Of a stretch of 64,000 bases of DNA, positions 17,008-24,433 are shown in pieces. Source of the DNA: Amycolatopsis rifamycinica. Its GTDB lineage: Bacteria > Actinomycetota > Actinomycetes > Mycobacteriales > Pseudonocardiaceae. The notes below the pieces were generated by a model. It had not been told where the DNA came from, searched no databases, and saw nothing but the letters and a program-made list of their open reading frames with translations. The stretch lies in assembly GCF_000695625.1 (NCBI RefSeq), contig NZ_JMQI01000027.1:124001-188000 (forward strand), read 5' to 3'. The number at the start of each line of letters is the position of its first letter. Positions within the stretch are counted from its first letter, which is position 1. The position numbers were made by a program, and so were the translations under genes.

Positions 17008-18969
17008 GTGCGTCCTGCCGACATCGAAGTCCTCATCGTCCCCGACCGTCCCGCCCTGCGCGGAAACCTGCTGCTCACGGCGGTGAAGAGACCGGATCTG
17101 GCGGCGAACGCCACCCACGGCGAGGTGCGGCGCGTGTCGTTCGACGGCAGCGAGGCCGCGTGGACCCACGGTCCCCGCGACTCGGCCCCGGCGATCTCGC
17201 CGGACGGGCGCTGGGTGGCGTTCCTCCGCGCGGGGGAGGGCACGGGCGCCGACGGCAGCCCGCAGCTGCACGTTATGCCGTCGGACGGCGGGGAAGCCCG
17301 CCGGCTGACGTCACTGCACCTCGGGGCCGGGGAGCCGGTGTGGGCGCCGGATTCGCGGCGGATCGCGTTCACCGCCCGCGTGCCCGAAGCCGGCCGCTAC
17401 GGCACGCCGGACGCCGACGGCGAGACGCCGGAGCCGGCCGCCGAGGCCCCGCGGTGGATCACGCGGATGGACTACCGGATCGACGACGTCGGCTTCCTGC
17501 GCGACCGCGTGCAGCGGCTGTTCGTCGTCGACGCCGTCGCGGCGCTCGAGCCCGGTGCGTCCGGGCCCGGGGAGCTCGAGCCGCTGACCGGGGACGGGTT
17601 CGACGCGGCCCACCCGGCCTGGACGCCGGACGGCACGCGCCTGGTCTTCACCGCGCCGCCGGACTGGGGCGCCGCCGAAAGCGACTTCCGCGACATCTGC
17701 GCGATCTCCGCCGACGGCGGCGAGCCCGAGGTCCTCGTGCGCGGCGAGGGGTACTCGGAGCGGCCGGTGTTCGGCCCCGACGGCACCCTGTTCTACTTCG
17801 GACAGTCCTTCGAGGAGCACCACGAGGCCGCACCCACCGGGCTCTACGCGGCGACGCCCGAGTTCGGCGCCGGCCCGGTGAAGGCGCGGCGGCTCACCGA
17901 CGCCGAGACCGTGGACTGCGAGGCCGCGGCGGGTCCGCCCGCCCCGCGCGGGGACGACGTGCTCGTGGCCGTCCGCCACCGCGGCGCGGTGGAACTGCGC
18001 GCGGTCGCCGTCGACGCCGACGAGGCCCTGCTGGCCGGCCTCCCGGTCGTCCACGCGGACAAAGCCGCGGTCCGGTCGTTCACGCTGGACGGCTCGACGC
18101 TGGTCGCGGTGATCGCGACGCCGGAGACCTCGGGCGAGGTCGTGCTGCTCGGCGACGGTGGGCCGCGGGTGCTCACCGACTACTCGAAGCCGTTGCGGGA
18201 CAAGGGCATCCGGCCGATGATCGAGCTGGAAACCACCGCCTCGGACGGCTACCCGGTGCACGGCTGGCTGGTGCTGCCCGAGGGCGAGGGCCCGCACCCG
18301 GTGCTGCGCGTGGTGCACGGCGGCCCGTTCACCCAGCAGGAGTGGGCGGTGTTCGACGAGGCGCAGGTGTACGCGTCGGCGGGCTACGCGGTGGTGGTCG
18401 GCAACCCGCGCGGGTCGGCGGGGTACGGGCAGACGCACGGCCACGCGATCACGCACGGCTTCGGCACGGTCGACGTCGACGACGTCCTGGCGCTGCTCGA
18501 CAAGGCGCTCGAGCGCCCGGACCTGGACGCCTCCCGCGTCGGCATCATGGGCGGCTCGTACGGCGGGTTCATGACCGGCTGGCTCGCCGCCCACCACGGC
18601 GAGCGCTTCAAGGCGGCGTGGAGCGAACGCGCGGTCAACGCGTGGGACTCGATGCTCGGCAGCTCCGACATCGGCTACTTCTTCGTCGACGCGTACATCG
18701 GCTCCGACCCGGAAGAGCAGCGTGCCCGGTCGCCGCTGTCGTACGCGGCGCAGATCAAGATCCCGTTCGCCGTGGTGCATTCGGAGCAGGACTGGCGCTG
18801 CCCGCTGGAGCAGGCGCAGCGGATGTTCGTGGCCCTGCGCCGCGCGGGCGCGCCGGCGGAGATGCTCGTGTTCCCCGGCGAAGGCCACGAGCTGAGCCGC
18901 TCGGGCCGCCCGCGGCACCGCCTGCAGCGGTTCGAAGCGGTCCTCGAGTGGTGGGCGCGGCACCTGTAG
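17008..18969 (+). CDS. S9 family prolyl oligopeptidase-type peptidase
   Basis: A 653-residue cytosolic serine peptidase. The N-terminal 380 residues form a beta-propeller (repeated PDGRWVAFLR, PDSRRIAFTA, PDGTRLVFTA-type WD/PD40 blades). The C-terminal alpha/beta-hydrolase has the oxyanion region LRVVHGGPFTQQEW, NPRGSAGYGQ, nucleophile GIMGGSYGGFMTGW (Ser517), Asp in VVHSEQDWRCPLEQAQ and His in FPGEGHELSRSG. The layout fits acylaminoacyl-peptidase/DPP-like members that cleave short peptides. No signal peptide is present. The GTG start follows directly on a promoter. The stop codon overlaps the start of the HAD gene (TAGTG). Confidence 0.93.
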   Translation: MRPADIEVLIVPDRPALRGNLLLTAVKRPDLAANATHGEVRRVSFDGSEAAWTHGPRDSAPAISPDGRWVAFLRAGEGTGADGSPQLHVMPSDGGEARRLTSLHLGAGEPVWAPDSRRIAFTARVPEAGRYGTPDADGETPEPAAEAPRWITRMDYRIDDVGFLRDRVQRLFVVDAVAALEPGASGPGELEPLTGDGFDAAHPAWTPDGTRLVFTAPPDWGAAESDFRDICAISADGGEPEVLVRGEGYSERPVFGPDGTLFYFGQSFEEHHEAAPTGLYAATPEFGAGPVKARRLTDAETVDCEAAAGPPAPRGDDVLVAVRHRGAVELRAVAVDADEALLAGLPVVHADKAAVRSFTLDGSTLVAVIATPETSGEVVLLGDGGPRVLTDYSKPLRDKGIRPMIELETTASDGYPVHGWLVLPEGEGPHPVLRVVHGGPFTQQEWAVFDEAQVYASAGYAVVVGNPRGSAGYGQTHGHAITHGFGTVDVDDVLALLDKALERPDLDASRVGIMGGSYGGFMTGWLAAHHGERFKAAWSERAVNAWDSMLGSSDIGYFFVDAYIGSDPEEQRARSPLSYAAQIKIPFAVVHSEQDWRCPLEQAQRMFVALRRAGAPAEMLVFPGEGHELSRSGRPRHRLQRFEAVLEWWARHL

Positions 18970-19601
18970 TGCACGGGCTGGTCTGCTTCGACGTCGACGG
19001 CACCCTCGTGCCCGGCACGAGTTCGTGCGCGTGGGTGGCCGCCGCGCTGGGGCACGAGGCCGAGCTCGTCGCCGCCGAAGCGGCCTACGCGGCGGGCCGG
19101 ATGACGAACCAGGAGGCGTCGGTCATCGACGCCCGTGGCTGGGCCGGGCACACCGAGGCGGAAGTGCTGGCCCGGCTCGAGACGATGCCGCTGGTCGACG
19201 GAATCGGCGAGACGGTGCGCTGGTGCCACGACCACAACCTGCGCCCGGTCCTGACCACGCTCGCGTGGACGCCGGTGGGCCGCATGCTGGCCCGGCGGTT
19301 CGGGTTCGCGGCGTACTGCGGGCCGGTGCCCGAAGCCGTCGACGGCCGCTACACCGGCGAAGTGGCCGCGCACCTGGACGAGTACGGCAAGCGCGACTTC
19401 GCGCTGGCCCAGGGTTTCGCGCCCGAGCGGTGTGCCGCGGTCGGGGACAGCCGGTCGGACCTGCCGCTCTTCGCCGCCGTCGGCATGAGCATCGGGTTCA
19501 ACGCGGCCCCGGACGCCCGCGCCGTCGCGACCCACCTCGTCGACGGCGACGACCTGCGGGCGATCATCCCGCTGCTCGCCGCTCAGTTCAGCAGCGTGTA
19601 G
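18969..19601 (+). CDS. HAD-family phosphatase, SerB-like
   Basis: A 210-residue HAD-superfamily hydrolase of the HAD-IB/SerB-like group. Motif I is CFDVDGTLVPG (nucleophile Asp and acid Asp), motif II is LRPVLTTLAWTPVG (Thr in place of the usual Ser/Thr), the motif III Lys is in EYGKRDFALAQ, and motif IV is AAVGDSRSDLPLFAAVGMSIGFNA. The small helical cap between motifs I and II contains EAEVLARLETMPLVDGI. Phosphoserine or a related small phosphate ester is a plausible substrate but is not shown. The GTG start shares one base with the upstream stop codon. Its 3' end overlaps the convergent RES gene by 19 bp. Confidence 0.88.
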   Translation: MHGLVCFDVDGTLVPGTSSCAWVAAALGHEAELVAAEAAYAAGRMTNQEASVIDARGWAGHTEAEVLARLETMPLVDGIGETVRWCHDHNLRPVLTTLAWTPVGRMLARRFGFAAYCGPVPEAVDGRYTGEVAAHLDEYGKRDFALAQGFAPERCAAVGDSRSDLPLFAAVGMSIGFNAAPDARAVATHLVDGDDLRAIIPLLAAQFSSV

Positions 19602-20239
19602 TTCAGCTCTTCGCAGACGCGGCCCAGCGGAACGTCCAGGCCCGGGTGGTCCAGCGGCAGCAGCACGTCCGGCGCGATCGGCAGCGCGGCGCCCGCCGGC
19701 GGGTCCCACAGGCAGATCGCGGGGTCGCCGGAGTCCATCGACGAGCGGTACCAGAGGCCGTCGAGGTCGCTGAACGCGCCGCGGATGGCGCGGGCCCACG
19801 CCTGCGTCAGCTTCTTCGGCCCGCTGGAGATCTCCTGGGACGCGCCGACCCGCGTCGGCCACAGGCCGGTCAGGTCGAGCAGGCGCAGGGTCCGCGTCGG
19901 GCGGACGACGACCAGCCGGGGACCGCGGGTGCGGCGGTCGACCGTCGAGCTGGTCTGGAAGACCTCGGCGACCGACGTGCGCACGGTGAGGCCGAAGTAG
20001 AGGACGCCGTTGGCGGGATCGGTGACCGGCGCGCCGCCGCGGCCGGGCGACTGCTGGTCGAAGCGGCCGTGCGGGAGCGGGCCGGTGTAGCGGAACGAGT
20101 TCCACTGCTGGGGGTGGTTGCCGTGCGCGGTGAAGATCCGGACGAGCCTGGTCGTGGGCTGGACCGTCACCACGTCGTCGGCGCGGTTCAGCTGCCGGAC
20201 CAGGACGGATCGGGCGGGCGGCAGCGGGAGCCGGGCCAT
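19583..20239 (-). CDS. RES domain toxin (putative NAD+-degrading)
   Basis: A 218-residue protein with the RES domain, named for its conserved Arg, Glu and Ser. Visible are LVRIF near residue 32 (Arg), WNSFRYTGPLPHGRFD, GVLYFGLTVRTSVAEVFQTSS (Tyr and Glu) and DGLWYRSSMDSGDPAICLW (Ser region). RES proteins such as MbcT and Res act as NAD+ phosphorylase or glycohydrolase toxins. The gene directly upstream on the same strand encodes a protein with the expected antitoxin layout, 51 bp away. Together they look like a type II RES/Xre module, here with the antitoxin gene first. Confidence 0.85.
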   Translation of the reverse strand: MARLPLPPARSVLVRQLNRADDVVTVQPTTRLVRIFTAHGNHPQQWNSFRYTGPLPHGRFDQQSPGRGGAPVTDPANGVLYFGLTVRTSVAEVFQTSSTVDRRTRGPRLVVVRPTRTLRLLDLTGLWPTRVGASQEISSGPKKLTQAWARAIRGAFSDLDGLWYRSSMDSGDPAICLWDPPAGAALPIAPDVLLPLDHPGLDVPLGRVCEELNYTLLN

Positions 20240-20290
20240 GGGTGAGGGGTGGTCCGTCCTTGTCGGTGATCTTGCTCGGGAGGGTCCAGC

Positions 20291-20872
20291 CTAGAGCGGC
20301 GTGCCGAGCGTGGCGATGAGGCGGGCGACGTGGTCCGGGTCACCACCGGAGAGGAGCCATTGGCGCGGGGTCGCGGGTTGGTCGTTGATGACCAGATCGG
20401 CTTGCGGAGTGCTCATGAAGGCGGCGACGACGAGCGCGGGCTGGTCGTCGGGCAGCGCCTTCAGCACGACCTCCAGGCCGGGCAGCACGCCCGAGCCGGC
20501 GAACTGCCACGCGGGGAGCCGCCAGCCGCCGTCCTTCCAGCCGGTCAGCCGGCCTTCCTTGAGGCGGTGCCGGATCCGGCTGTCGTCGACGCCGAGGACC
20601 TTGGCCGCTTCGTTGACGCTGAGCGCGCCTTCGGCGAGGACGGCGTGGGCGGCGACGGTGCGCGCCCGGAAGTCCGGTTCGTCTTCACGGCGCGGCGAGA
20701 GGTCCAGGCCCACATCGGTGAGCGCGGCCCGCTGATCGGCGGAGAAGTAGTGCGACGGATCCGGGTTCGGTGGCGACAGTCTGCGCGCGGCGTCTTCGAC
20801 GAGTATGAGGAACTCGTTCGCGTCGACCTTCAGGCCCGCCTTGGCGAGGATGTTCTCCAGCGCTACAGACAT
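20291..20872 (-). CDS. Xre/MbcA/ParS-type antitoxin of the RES module
   Basis: A 193-residue protein. The middle contains a helix-turn-helix (ALSVNEAAKVLGVDDSRIRHRLKEGRLTGWKDGG WRLP-like), the C-terminal 60 residues (LEVVLKALPDDQPALVVAAFMSTPQADL, TPRQWLLSGGDPDHVARLIATLG) match the MbcA/ParS toxin-binding domain that inserts its end into the active site of RES toxins. The N-terminus is helical. It should bind and silence the RES toxin and repress its own operon. The ATG at 20872 is the first codon that fits; no strong SD is seen. The pairing with RES is typical, so the role is well supported. Confidence 0.85.
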   Translation of the reverse strand: MSVALENILAKAGLKVDANEFLILVEDAARRLSPPNPDPSHYFSADQRAALTDVGLDLSPRREDEPDFRARTVAAHAVLAEGALSVNEAAKVLGVDDSRIRHRLKEGRLTGWKDGGWRLPAWQFAGSGVLPGLEVVLKALPDDQPALVVAAFMSTPQADLVINDQPATPRQWLLSGGDPDHVARLIATLGTPL

Positions 20873-20937
20873 GTGGCTCAGGTTAACCCGAAACAGCGCG
20901 GATGTGCGGGTTCGTGCGCTTTCTTGCCCTGTCTGTG

Positions 20938-20949
20938 GGTGAATTCACC
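20938..20949. promoter_or_regulatory. Palindrome upstream of the RES/Xre operon
   Basis: GGTGAATTCACC is a perfect 12-bp palindrome 66 bp before the antitoxin start. A second symmetric site, GTTGA-N4-TCAAC, lies at 20983-20996. Either may be the autoregulatory operator; this is inference from position only. Confidence 0.3.
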
Positions 20950-21046
20950 AGAGATCGACACTCAGGGCACATCATCCCACACGTTGAGTAGTCAACTTCC
21001 GGTCAGTTTCCCTGGATCGGCGGCCGTTGTCCACCCCCGGCCCGGC

Positions 21047-21084
21047 TTGACAGTGATTGTCTCGTGGATTTACGTTCCACGAGA
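21047..21084 (+). promoter_or_regulatory. Consensus sigma-70 promoter with overlapping operator-like inverted repeat
   Basis: TTGACA (21047-21052) and TACGTT (21071-21076) are spaced by 18 bp, the best housekeeping promoter in the window. TCTCGTGGA (21060-21068) and TCCACGAGA (21076-21084) are perfect 9-bp arms with a 7-bp spacer and cover the -10 box, so a dimeric repressor could block it. It points away from the RES/Xre genes into a region without a clear gene. Confidence 0.6.
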
Positions 21085-21157
21085 GAAAACGATTTCCGCT
21101 CCGTGCTCACAGGATCCGGCGTTGCGGCGCCGGTGATGGGGGACACAGGGGGTGGGG

Positions 21158-21197
21158 CGTGCCTGGGGGGCCCGGCACGAGCCGGCCCCCAGGCACG
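21158..21197. terminator. Large GC-rich hairpin
   Basis: CGTGCCTGGGGG (21158-21169) pairs with CCCCCAGGCACG (21186-21197). Inside it CCGGC pairs with GCCGG around an ACGA loop. It may end a short RNA of about 115 nt from the promoter at 21047, or act as the terminator of lacI on the other strand. No T-run follows. Confidence 0.5.
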
Positions 21198-21220
21198 TCG
21201 CTCCGCCACCCGGCCCTTTC

Positions 21221-21406
21221 GGTGCGCCAGGCGACCCTCCGTGGGGCGGGGGCTGACCGCTCTCGGTGCGCCAGCGACCGTCCGGGGCGCCGGCCGACCT
21301 TCCAGATCCGCGGGCCGACCCTTGGGTGCACGGCCGACCTTCAGGGGTGCGGGCCGTCCCTCGCGAGTCCCGGCGAGCTTCCAGAGATGCGGGCCGACCC
21401 TCCAAG
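21221..21406. repeat. Degenerate ~21-bp tandem repeat
   Basis: Eight to nine imperfect copies of a unit like GTGCGGGCCGACCTTCAGGG follow each other, ending 18 bp before the lacI stop codon. Spacing is about 20-24 bp. The copies drift by substitution and small length changes. No gene with a ribosome site is seen in the 550-bp gap 20873-21423 apart from the promoter and hairpin listed separately. Confidence 0.65.
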
Positions 21407-21423
21407 CCGGGCGGCCTCCGGCG

Positions 21424-22401
21424 TCAGCGGCGGGAGCTCTTCCGCACGATCAGCCGGGCCTCGAGCGTCGTCGTGGTCGCGTCGCGGGTGCTGTCCGAGA
21501 TGCGGGCCAGCAGCAGCTGGGCCGCCACCCGGCCGACTTCGTACGCCGGCTGGGCGACCACCGTCAGGGGTGGGTCGATCAACGTCGTCCACGGTGCGTC
21601 GTCGAACGAGACGATGCCCACGTCGCTGCCCGGGCGGAGGCCGCGGGCCGACAACGCCTCCAGTACCCCGATCGCCATGGTGCTGTTCGCGACCAGCAAC
21701 GCATCCGGCGGCGAGGGGTCGTCCAGCAGCTCCAACGCCGCCAGCCGGGCGCCCTCGGCGCGGTATTCGGCCCGGCGGAACAGGATGTTCTCCTCGCCGA
21801 CGACGTCGGCGTACCCGGCCAGCCGGTCTTCGGCCGTGCGGACCTCCGAAGGCCCGGTCAGGCAGCCGACGCGCCGGTAGCCGCCGTCGAGCAGGTGCCG
21901 CGTCGCCTCGGCCGCCGCGTGGCGGGTGTCGACCAGGACCTGGTCACCCTCCGCCGCCCGCAGCGGCCGGTCGACCGCGACCAGGGGCGTGCCCTGGCGC
22001 CGGAGGCCCTCGACGTTCGTCGACCGGCCGGTCGGCGACAGCACCACGCCGGCGACGCGCTCCTGCAGCGCGACCTCGATGTAGCGCCGCTCCTTGTCTT
22101 CGTTCTCGTCCGAGTTGCAGAGCACCACCGAATACCCGGACCGCTGCGCGAGATCCTCGACGCCCCGCGCGATGGCCGTGAAGAAGGGGTTCTCGACGTC
22201 GGAGATGATCAACGCGAGCACCGCGGTCTCCTGGCGGCGGAGGTTCCGGGCCAGCCCGTTGGGGTGGTACCCGAGCTCGGCGGCCGCCTCCTGGACGCGT
22301 GCGGCCAGTGCGGGGTCCACAGTGGACTTCCCGTTGAGGGCGCGCGACACGGTCGCCGTGGAGACGCCGGCTCGTGCCGCGACGTCGCTGATGGTGGCCA
22401 C
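21424..22401 (-). CDS. LacI-family transcriptional regulator
   Basis: A 325-residue repressor. The N-terminus MATISDVAARAGVSTATVSRALNGKSTVDPALAARVQEAAAELGYHPN is a textbook LacI helix-turn-helix and hinge, followed by the periplasmic-binding-like core (LALIISDVENPFFTAIARGVED, GVVLSPTGRS, PLVAVDRPL, GIVSFDDAPWTTLIDPPLTVVAQPAYEVG). The sequence resembles the RbsR/DegA-type group that senses sugars. No sugar operon lies directly beside it: the neighbours are an AraC regulator and repeats, so the target is not obvious. A symmetric site, GGTA-N6-TACC at 22444-22457, lies upstream and could be autoregulatory. Confidence 0.92.
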   Translation of the reverse strand: MATISDVAARAGVSTATVSRALNGKSTVDPALAARVQEAAAELGYHPNGLARNLRRQETAVLALIISDVENPFFTAIARGVEDLAQRSGYSVVLCNSDENEDKERRYIEVALQERVAGVVLSPTGRSTNVEGLRRQGTPLVAVDRPLRAAEGDQVLVDTRHAAAEATRHLLDGGYRRVGCLTGPSEVRTAEDRLAGYADVVGEENILFRRAEYRAEGARLAALELLDDPSPPDALLVANSTMAIGVLEALSARGLRPGSDVGIVSFDDAPWTTLIDPPLTVVAQPAYEVGRVAAQLLLARISDSTRDATTTTLEARLIVRKSSRR

Positions 22402-22443
22402 ACGCCCTCCCTGATCACTCGTCGAGGGGAGAATAGCGCTCTT

Positions 22444-22457
22444 GGTAGTCGTTTACC
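22444..22457. promoter_or_regulatory. Possible LacI-type operator
   Basis: GGTAGTCGTTTACC has 4-bp symmetric arms and a GTTTAC half like many LacI-family sites. It lies 43 bp upstream of the lacI start. This is a weak call based on pattern and position. Confidence 0.25.
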
Positions 22458-22530
22458 GTCCGCTTACCTTTTTGGGGGAACGGTCACTTCCGGTTGACCG
22501 CACGGGTTACGCCGAACGGAGTCGATCACG

Positions 22531-23844
22531 CTACGCAATGTCCACAGTGGAGAATCCGCCGAAGTAGCGGCGCGGCGTGAGGCCGGTCAGCGCCCGGCAG
22601 TCCCGGCTGAGGTGCGCTTGATCGGCATACCCCGCGGCGGCGGCCAGCGCGGCCAGCCCCGCGACGCGCGGAGCCAGCGCGACGGCCCGCTGGAACCGGC
22701 TGATACGGAGGTAGGTGGCCGGCCCGTAACCGACGGCTTGGACGAACCGCCGCCGCAGCCGCCGCTCGCTCACCGCGCCGGACAAGGCGGGGTCTTCGGT
22801 GCGGGCCGCCACGAGATCCGCCGGACTCCCGCCGACGCCGGCATCGCATCGCATGCCGGCCAAGGCCGATCCCGCCGCCGCTTCGCTCGCCGGGCGCCTT
22901 CCTGCGGCTGCTTCGTCGGCCCAGCTCGCGCCCGTCTCCCGCCGCCTGACGGATTCTGCCGCTGCTTCGCTCATCGGGCGCACTCCCGCGGCTGCTTCGT
23001 CGGCCCAGCTCGCGCCCGCCTCCCACCGTCCGGCGGGTCCTGCCGCGGCTTCGCTCATCGGGTGCGCTCCCGCGGCCGCTTCGTCGGCCCAGCTCGCGCC
23101 CGTCTCCCGCCGCCTGGCGGATTCTGCCGCTGCTTCGCTCGCCGGGCGCATTCCCGCGGCTGCTTCGTCGGCCCAGCTCGCGCCCGTCTCCCGCCGCCTG
23201 GCGGATTCTGCCGCGGCTTCGCTCACCGGGTGCGCTCCTGCGTTCGGTCGCGCGGTGAATCCCGCGGCCGCTTCGTCGGCCCAACCCGCGCCCGCGTCCA
23301 ACTGCCTGGCGAATCCCGCAGGGCGCACTCCCGCGTTCGGCCGCGCAATCAACCCCGCCGCCGCTTCGCCGACCCGCGTCGCTCCTGCCTCCAACCGTGC
23401 GATCAACTCCGCGACCGCCGCGTCCGGCGGCGGGGCATCCGCCAGCCGGCCGAGCACCGCCTCCACCAGTGGCAGCTCGCCCTCCAGCAACCGCTCCGCC
23501 ACCGTCCGTCCCCACAGCTCGCCCAGTGGCACCCGCCGGTCACGCAGCTCGTCCGCCGCCACGCCGAGGGCGGCCGCCGCGTGGCCCGGGCGGAAGCGGA
23601 CTCCGCTCAGCACCTCGCCCGGCCTTGTGACCGATGACCACGCCGTGGTGTCCGGTCCGGCCACGAAGACCTCGCCGGCTCCGAGCACCAGATCCACGCA
23701 GCCGTCCGGGACGATCCGCTTCGGGCCCTCCGAAGCCGATCGCCACACGCACCTCGCCACCTCCCGCAGTACGCCGGGTGGCGGAGCCTCCTCATACACG
23801 CCCGAATCATCCCCCGCGGGTTCGCCCCCCGTCCGGGTGAACAT
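22531..23844 (-). CDS. AraC-family regulator with an internal 28-residue tandem repeat
   Basis: A 437-residue protein. Residues 18-145 resemble the DUF6597 sensor domain (KRIVPDGCVDLVLG, GVRFRPGHAAAALGV, ELWGRTVAERLLEG). Residues 350-437 are the AraC DNA-binding domain (SERRLRRRFVQAVGYGPATYLRISRFQRAVAL, LAALAAAAGYADQAHLSRDCRALTGLTPRRYF). Between them a linker that is normally short has grown to about 200 residues, made of repeats of the type ETGASWADEAAAGxRPxSEAAA. Four units of exactly 28 residues lie at 216-327 and decayed copies precede them. The start may be the ATG at 23844 or the GTG at 23799. It is divergent from an MmpS-like gene. Target unknown. Confidence 0.85.
   Translation of the reverse strand: MFTRTGGEPAGDDSGVYEEAPPPGVLREVARCVWRSASEGPKRIVPDGCVDLVLGAGEVFVAGPDTTAWSSVTRPGEVLSGVRFRPGHAAAALGVAADELRDRRVPLGELWGRTVAERLLEGELPLVEAVLGRLADAPPPDAAVAELIARLEAGATRVGEAAAGLIARPNAGVRPAGFARQLDAGAGWADEAAAGFTARPNAGAHPVSEAAAESARRRETGASWADEAAAGMRPASEAAAESARRRETGASWADEAAAGAHPMSEAAAGPAGRWEAGASWADEAAAGVRPMSEAAAESVRRRETGASWADEAAAGRRPASEAAAGSALAGMRCDAGVGGSPADLVAARTEDPALSGAVSERRLRRRFVQAVGYGPATYLRISRFQRAVALAPRVAGLAALAAAAGYADQAHLSRDCRALTGLTPRRYFGGFSTVDIA
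22864..23199 (-). repeat. 84-bp in-frame tandem repeat, four perfect-length units
   Basis: Four 84-bp units lie inside the AraC-family gene and keep its frame. The units differ at a few positions (for example MRPAS, AHPMS, VRPMS, RRPAS). Weaker half-units extend the repeat to about 23391. Confidence 0.88.
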
Positions 23845-23943
23845 CGAAATTCCGGCGCCGACCGGCTAACACGCAGTTAGGTCACGGCGAGATATAGGTC
23901 GACGCACTCGACGGAAGTGCGCGCGACGAGAGAAGACCTCTCC

Positions 23944-24417
23944 ATGGGCGTTCACACCGCGATCCGGCCCCCGCGCGACTGCGCCGGGCGGGCCCGGTCG
24001 GCCGGCAGCTTCGTCGTCGTCCTCGGTGTGCTCGCCGCCGCCTTCGCGGTGACCGCCTACGTCGTGCCCCGGTCCGGGCGCGGTCCCGGCAAGGAAGAGC
24101 CCGCCGCCCCGCCGGTCGCGCCGGTCGCGGTCCGCACCGTCAGCCACGACGTCGTCTACGAACTGCTCGGCGCGCACGGCGCCCGCAACGTCACCTACGC
24201 CGCCGAGGGCTCCGCGTTGACCCAGCAGGCCGAGGTCGCGACGCCGTGGTCCGCGCGGTTCACCCGGGTCGGCCCCGCCGGGCGCACCGAGTTCTACAGC
24301 ATCGCCGCCCGCAACCCCGGTCCCGGCACGCTGCGGTGCCGGATCGTCGTGGACGGCGCCGTCGTCGCCGAGAAGACCGAGAGCGAGCCGGGGCGCCTCT
24401 TCAGCTGCGCCGTCTGA
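23944..24417 (+). CDS. MmpS-like small membrane-anchored protein
   Basis: A 157-residue protein with one N-terminal membrane helix (SFVVVLGVLAAAFAVTAYVV) and an exported beta domain. VVYELLGAHGARNVTYAAEGSALTQQAEVATPWSARF, YSIAARNPGPGTLRCRIVVDGAVVAEK and the final LFSCAV match the mycobacterial MmpS family, with its two conserved Cys that form a disulfide. In mycobacteria MmpS proteins work with MmpL exporters, but no mmpL is present here. The ATG at 23944 is chosen to place the TM helix correctly. A FetB-type permease follows after 16 bp, so co-transcription is likely. Confidence 0.75.
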   Translation: MGVHTAIRPPRDCAGRARSAGSFVVVLGVLAAAFAVTAYVVPRSGRGPGKEEPAAPPVAPVAVRTVSHDVVYELLGAHGARNVTYAAEGSALTQQAEVATPWSARFTRVGPAGRTEFYSIAARNPGPGTLRCRIVVDGAVVAEKTESEPGRLFSCAV

Positions 24418-24433
24418 ACGGCAGGATCGGCGT

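Noticed and set aside
21064..22497. A 477-codon plus-strand frame after the consensus promoter
   Set aside because: It crosses the repeats and runs antisense to the whole lacI gene with typical shadow composition; the promoter is kept as a finding without this gene.
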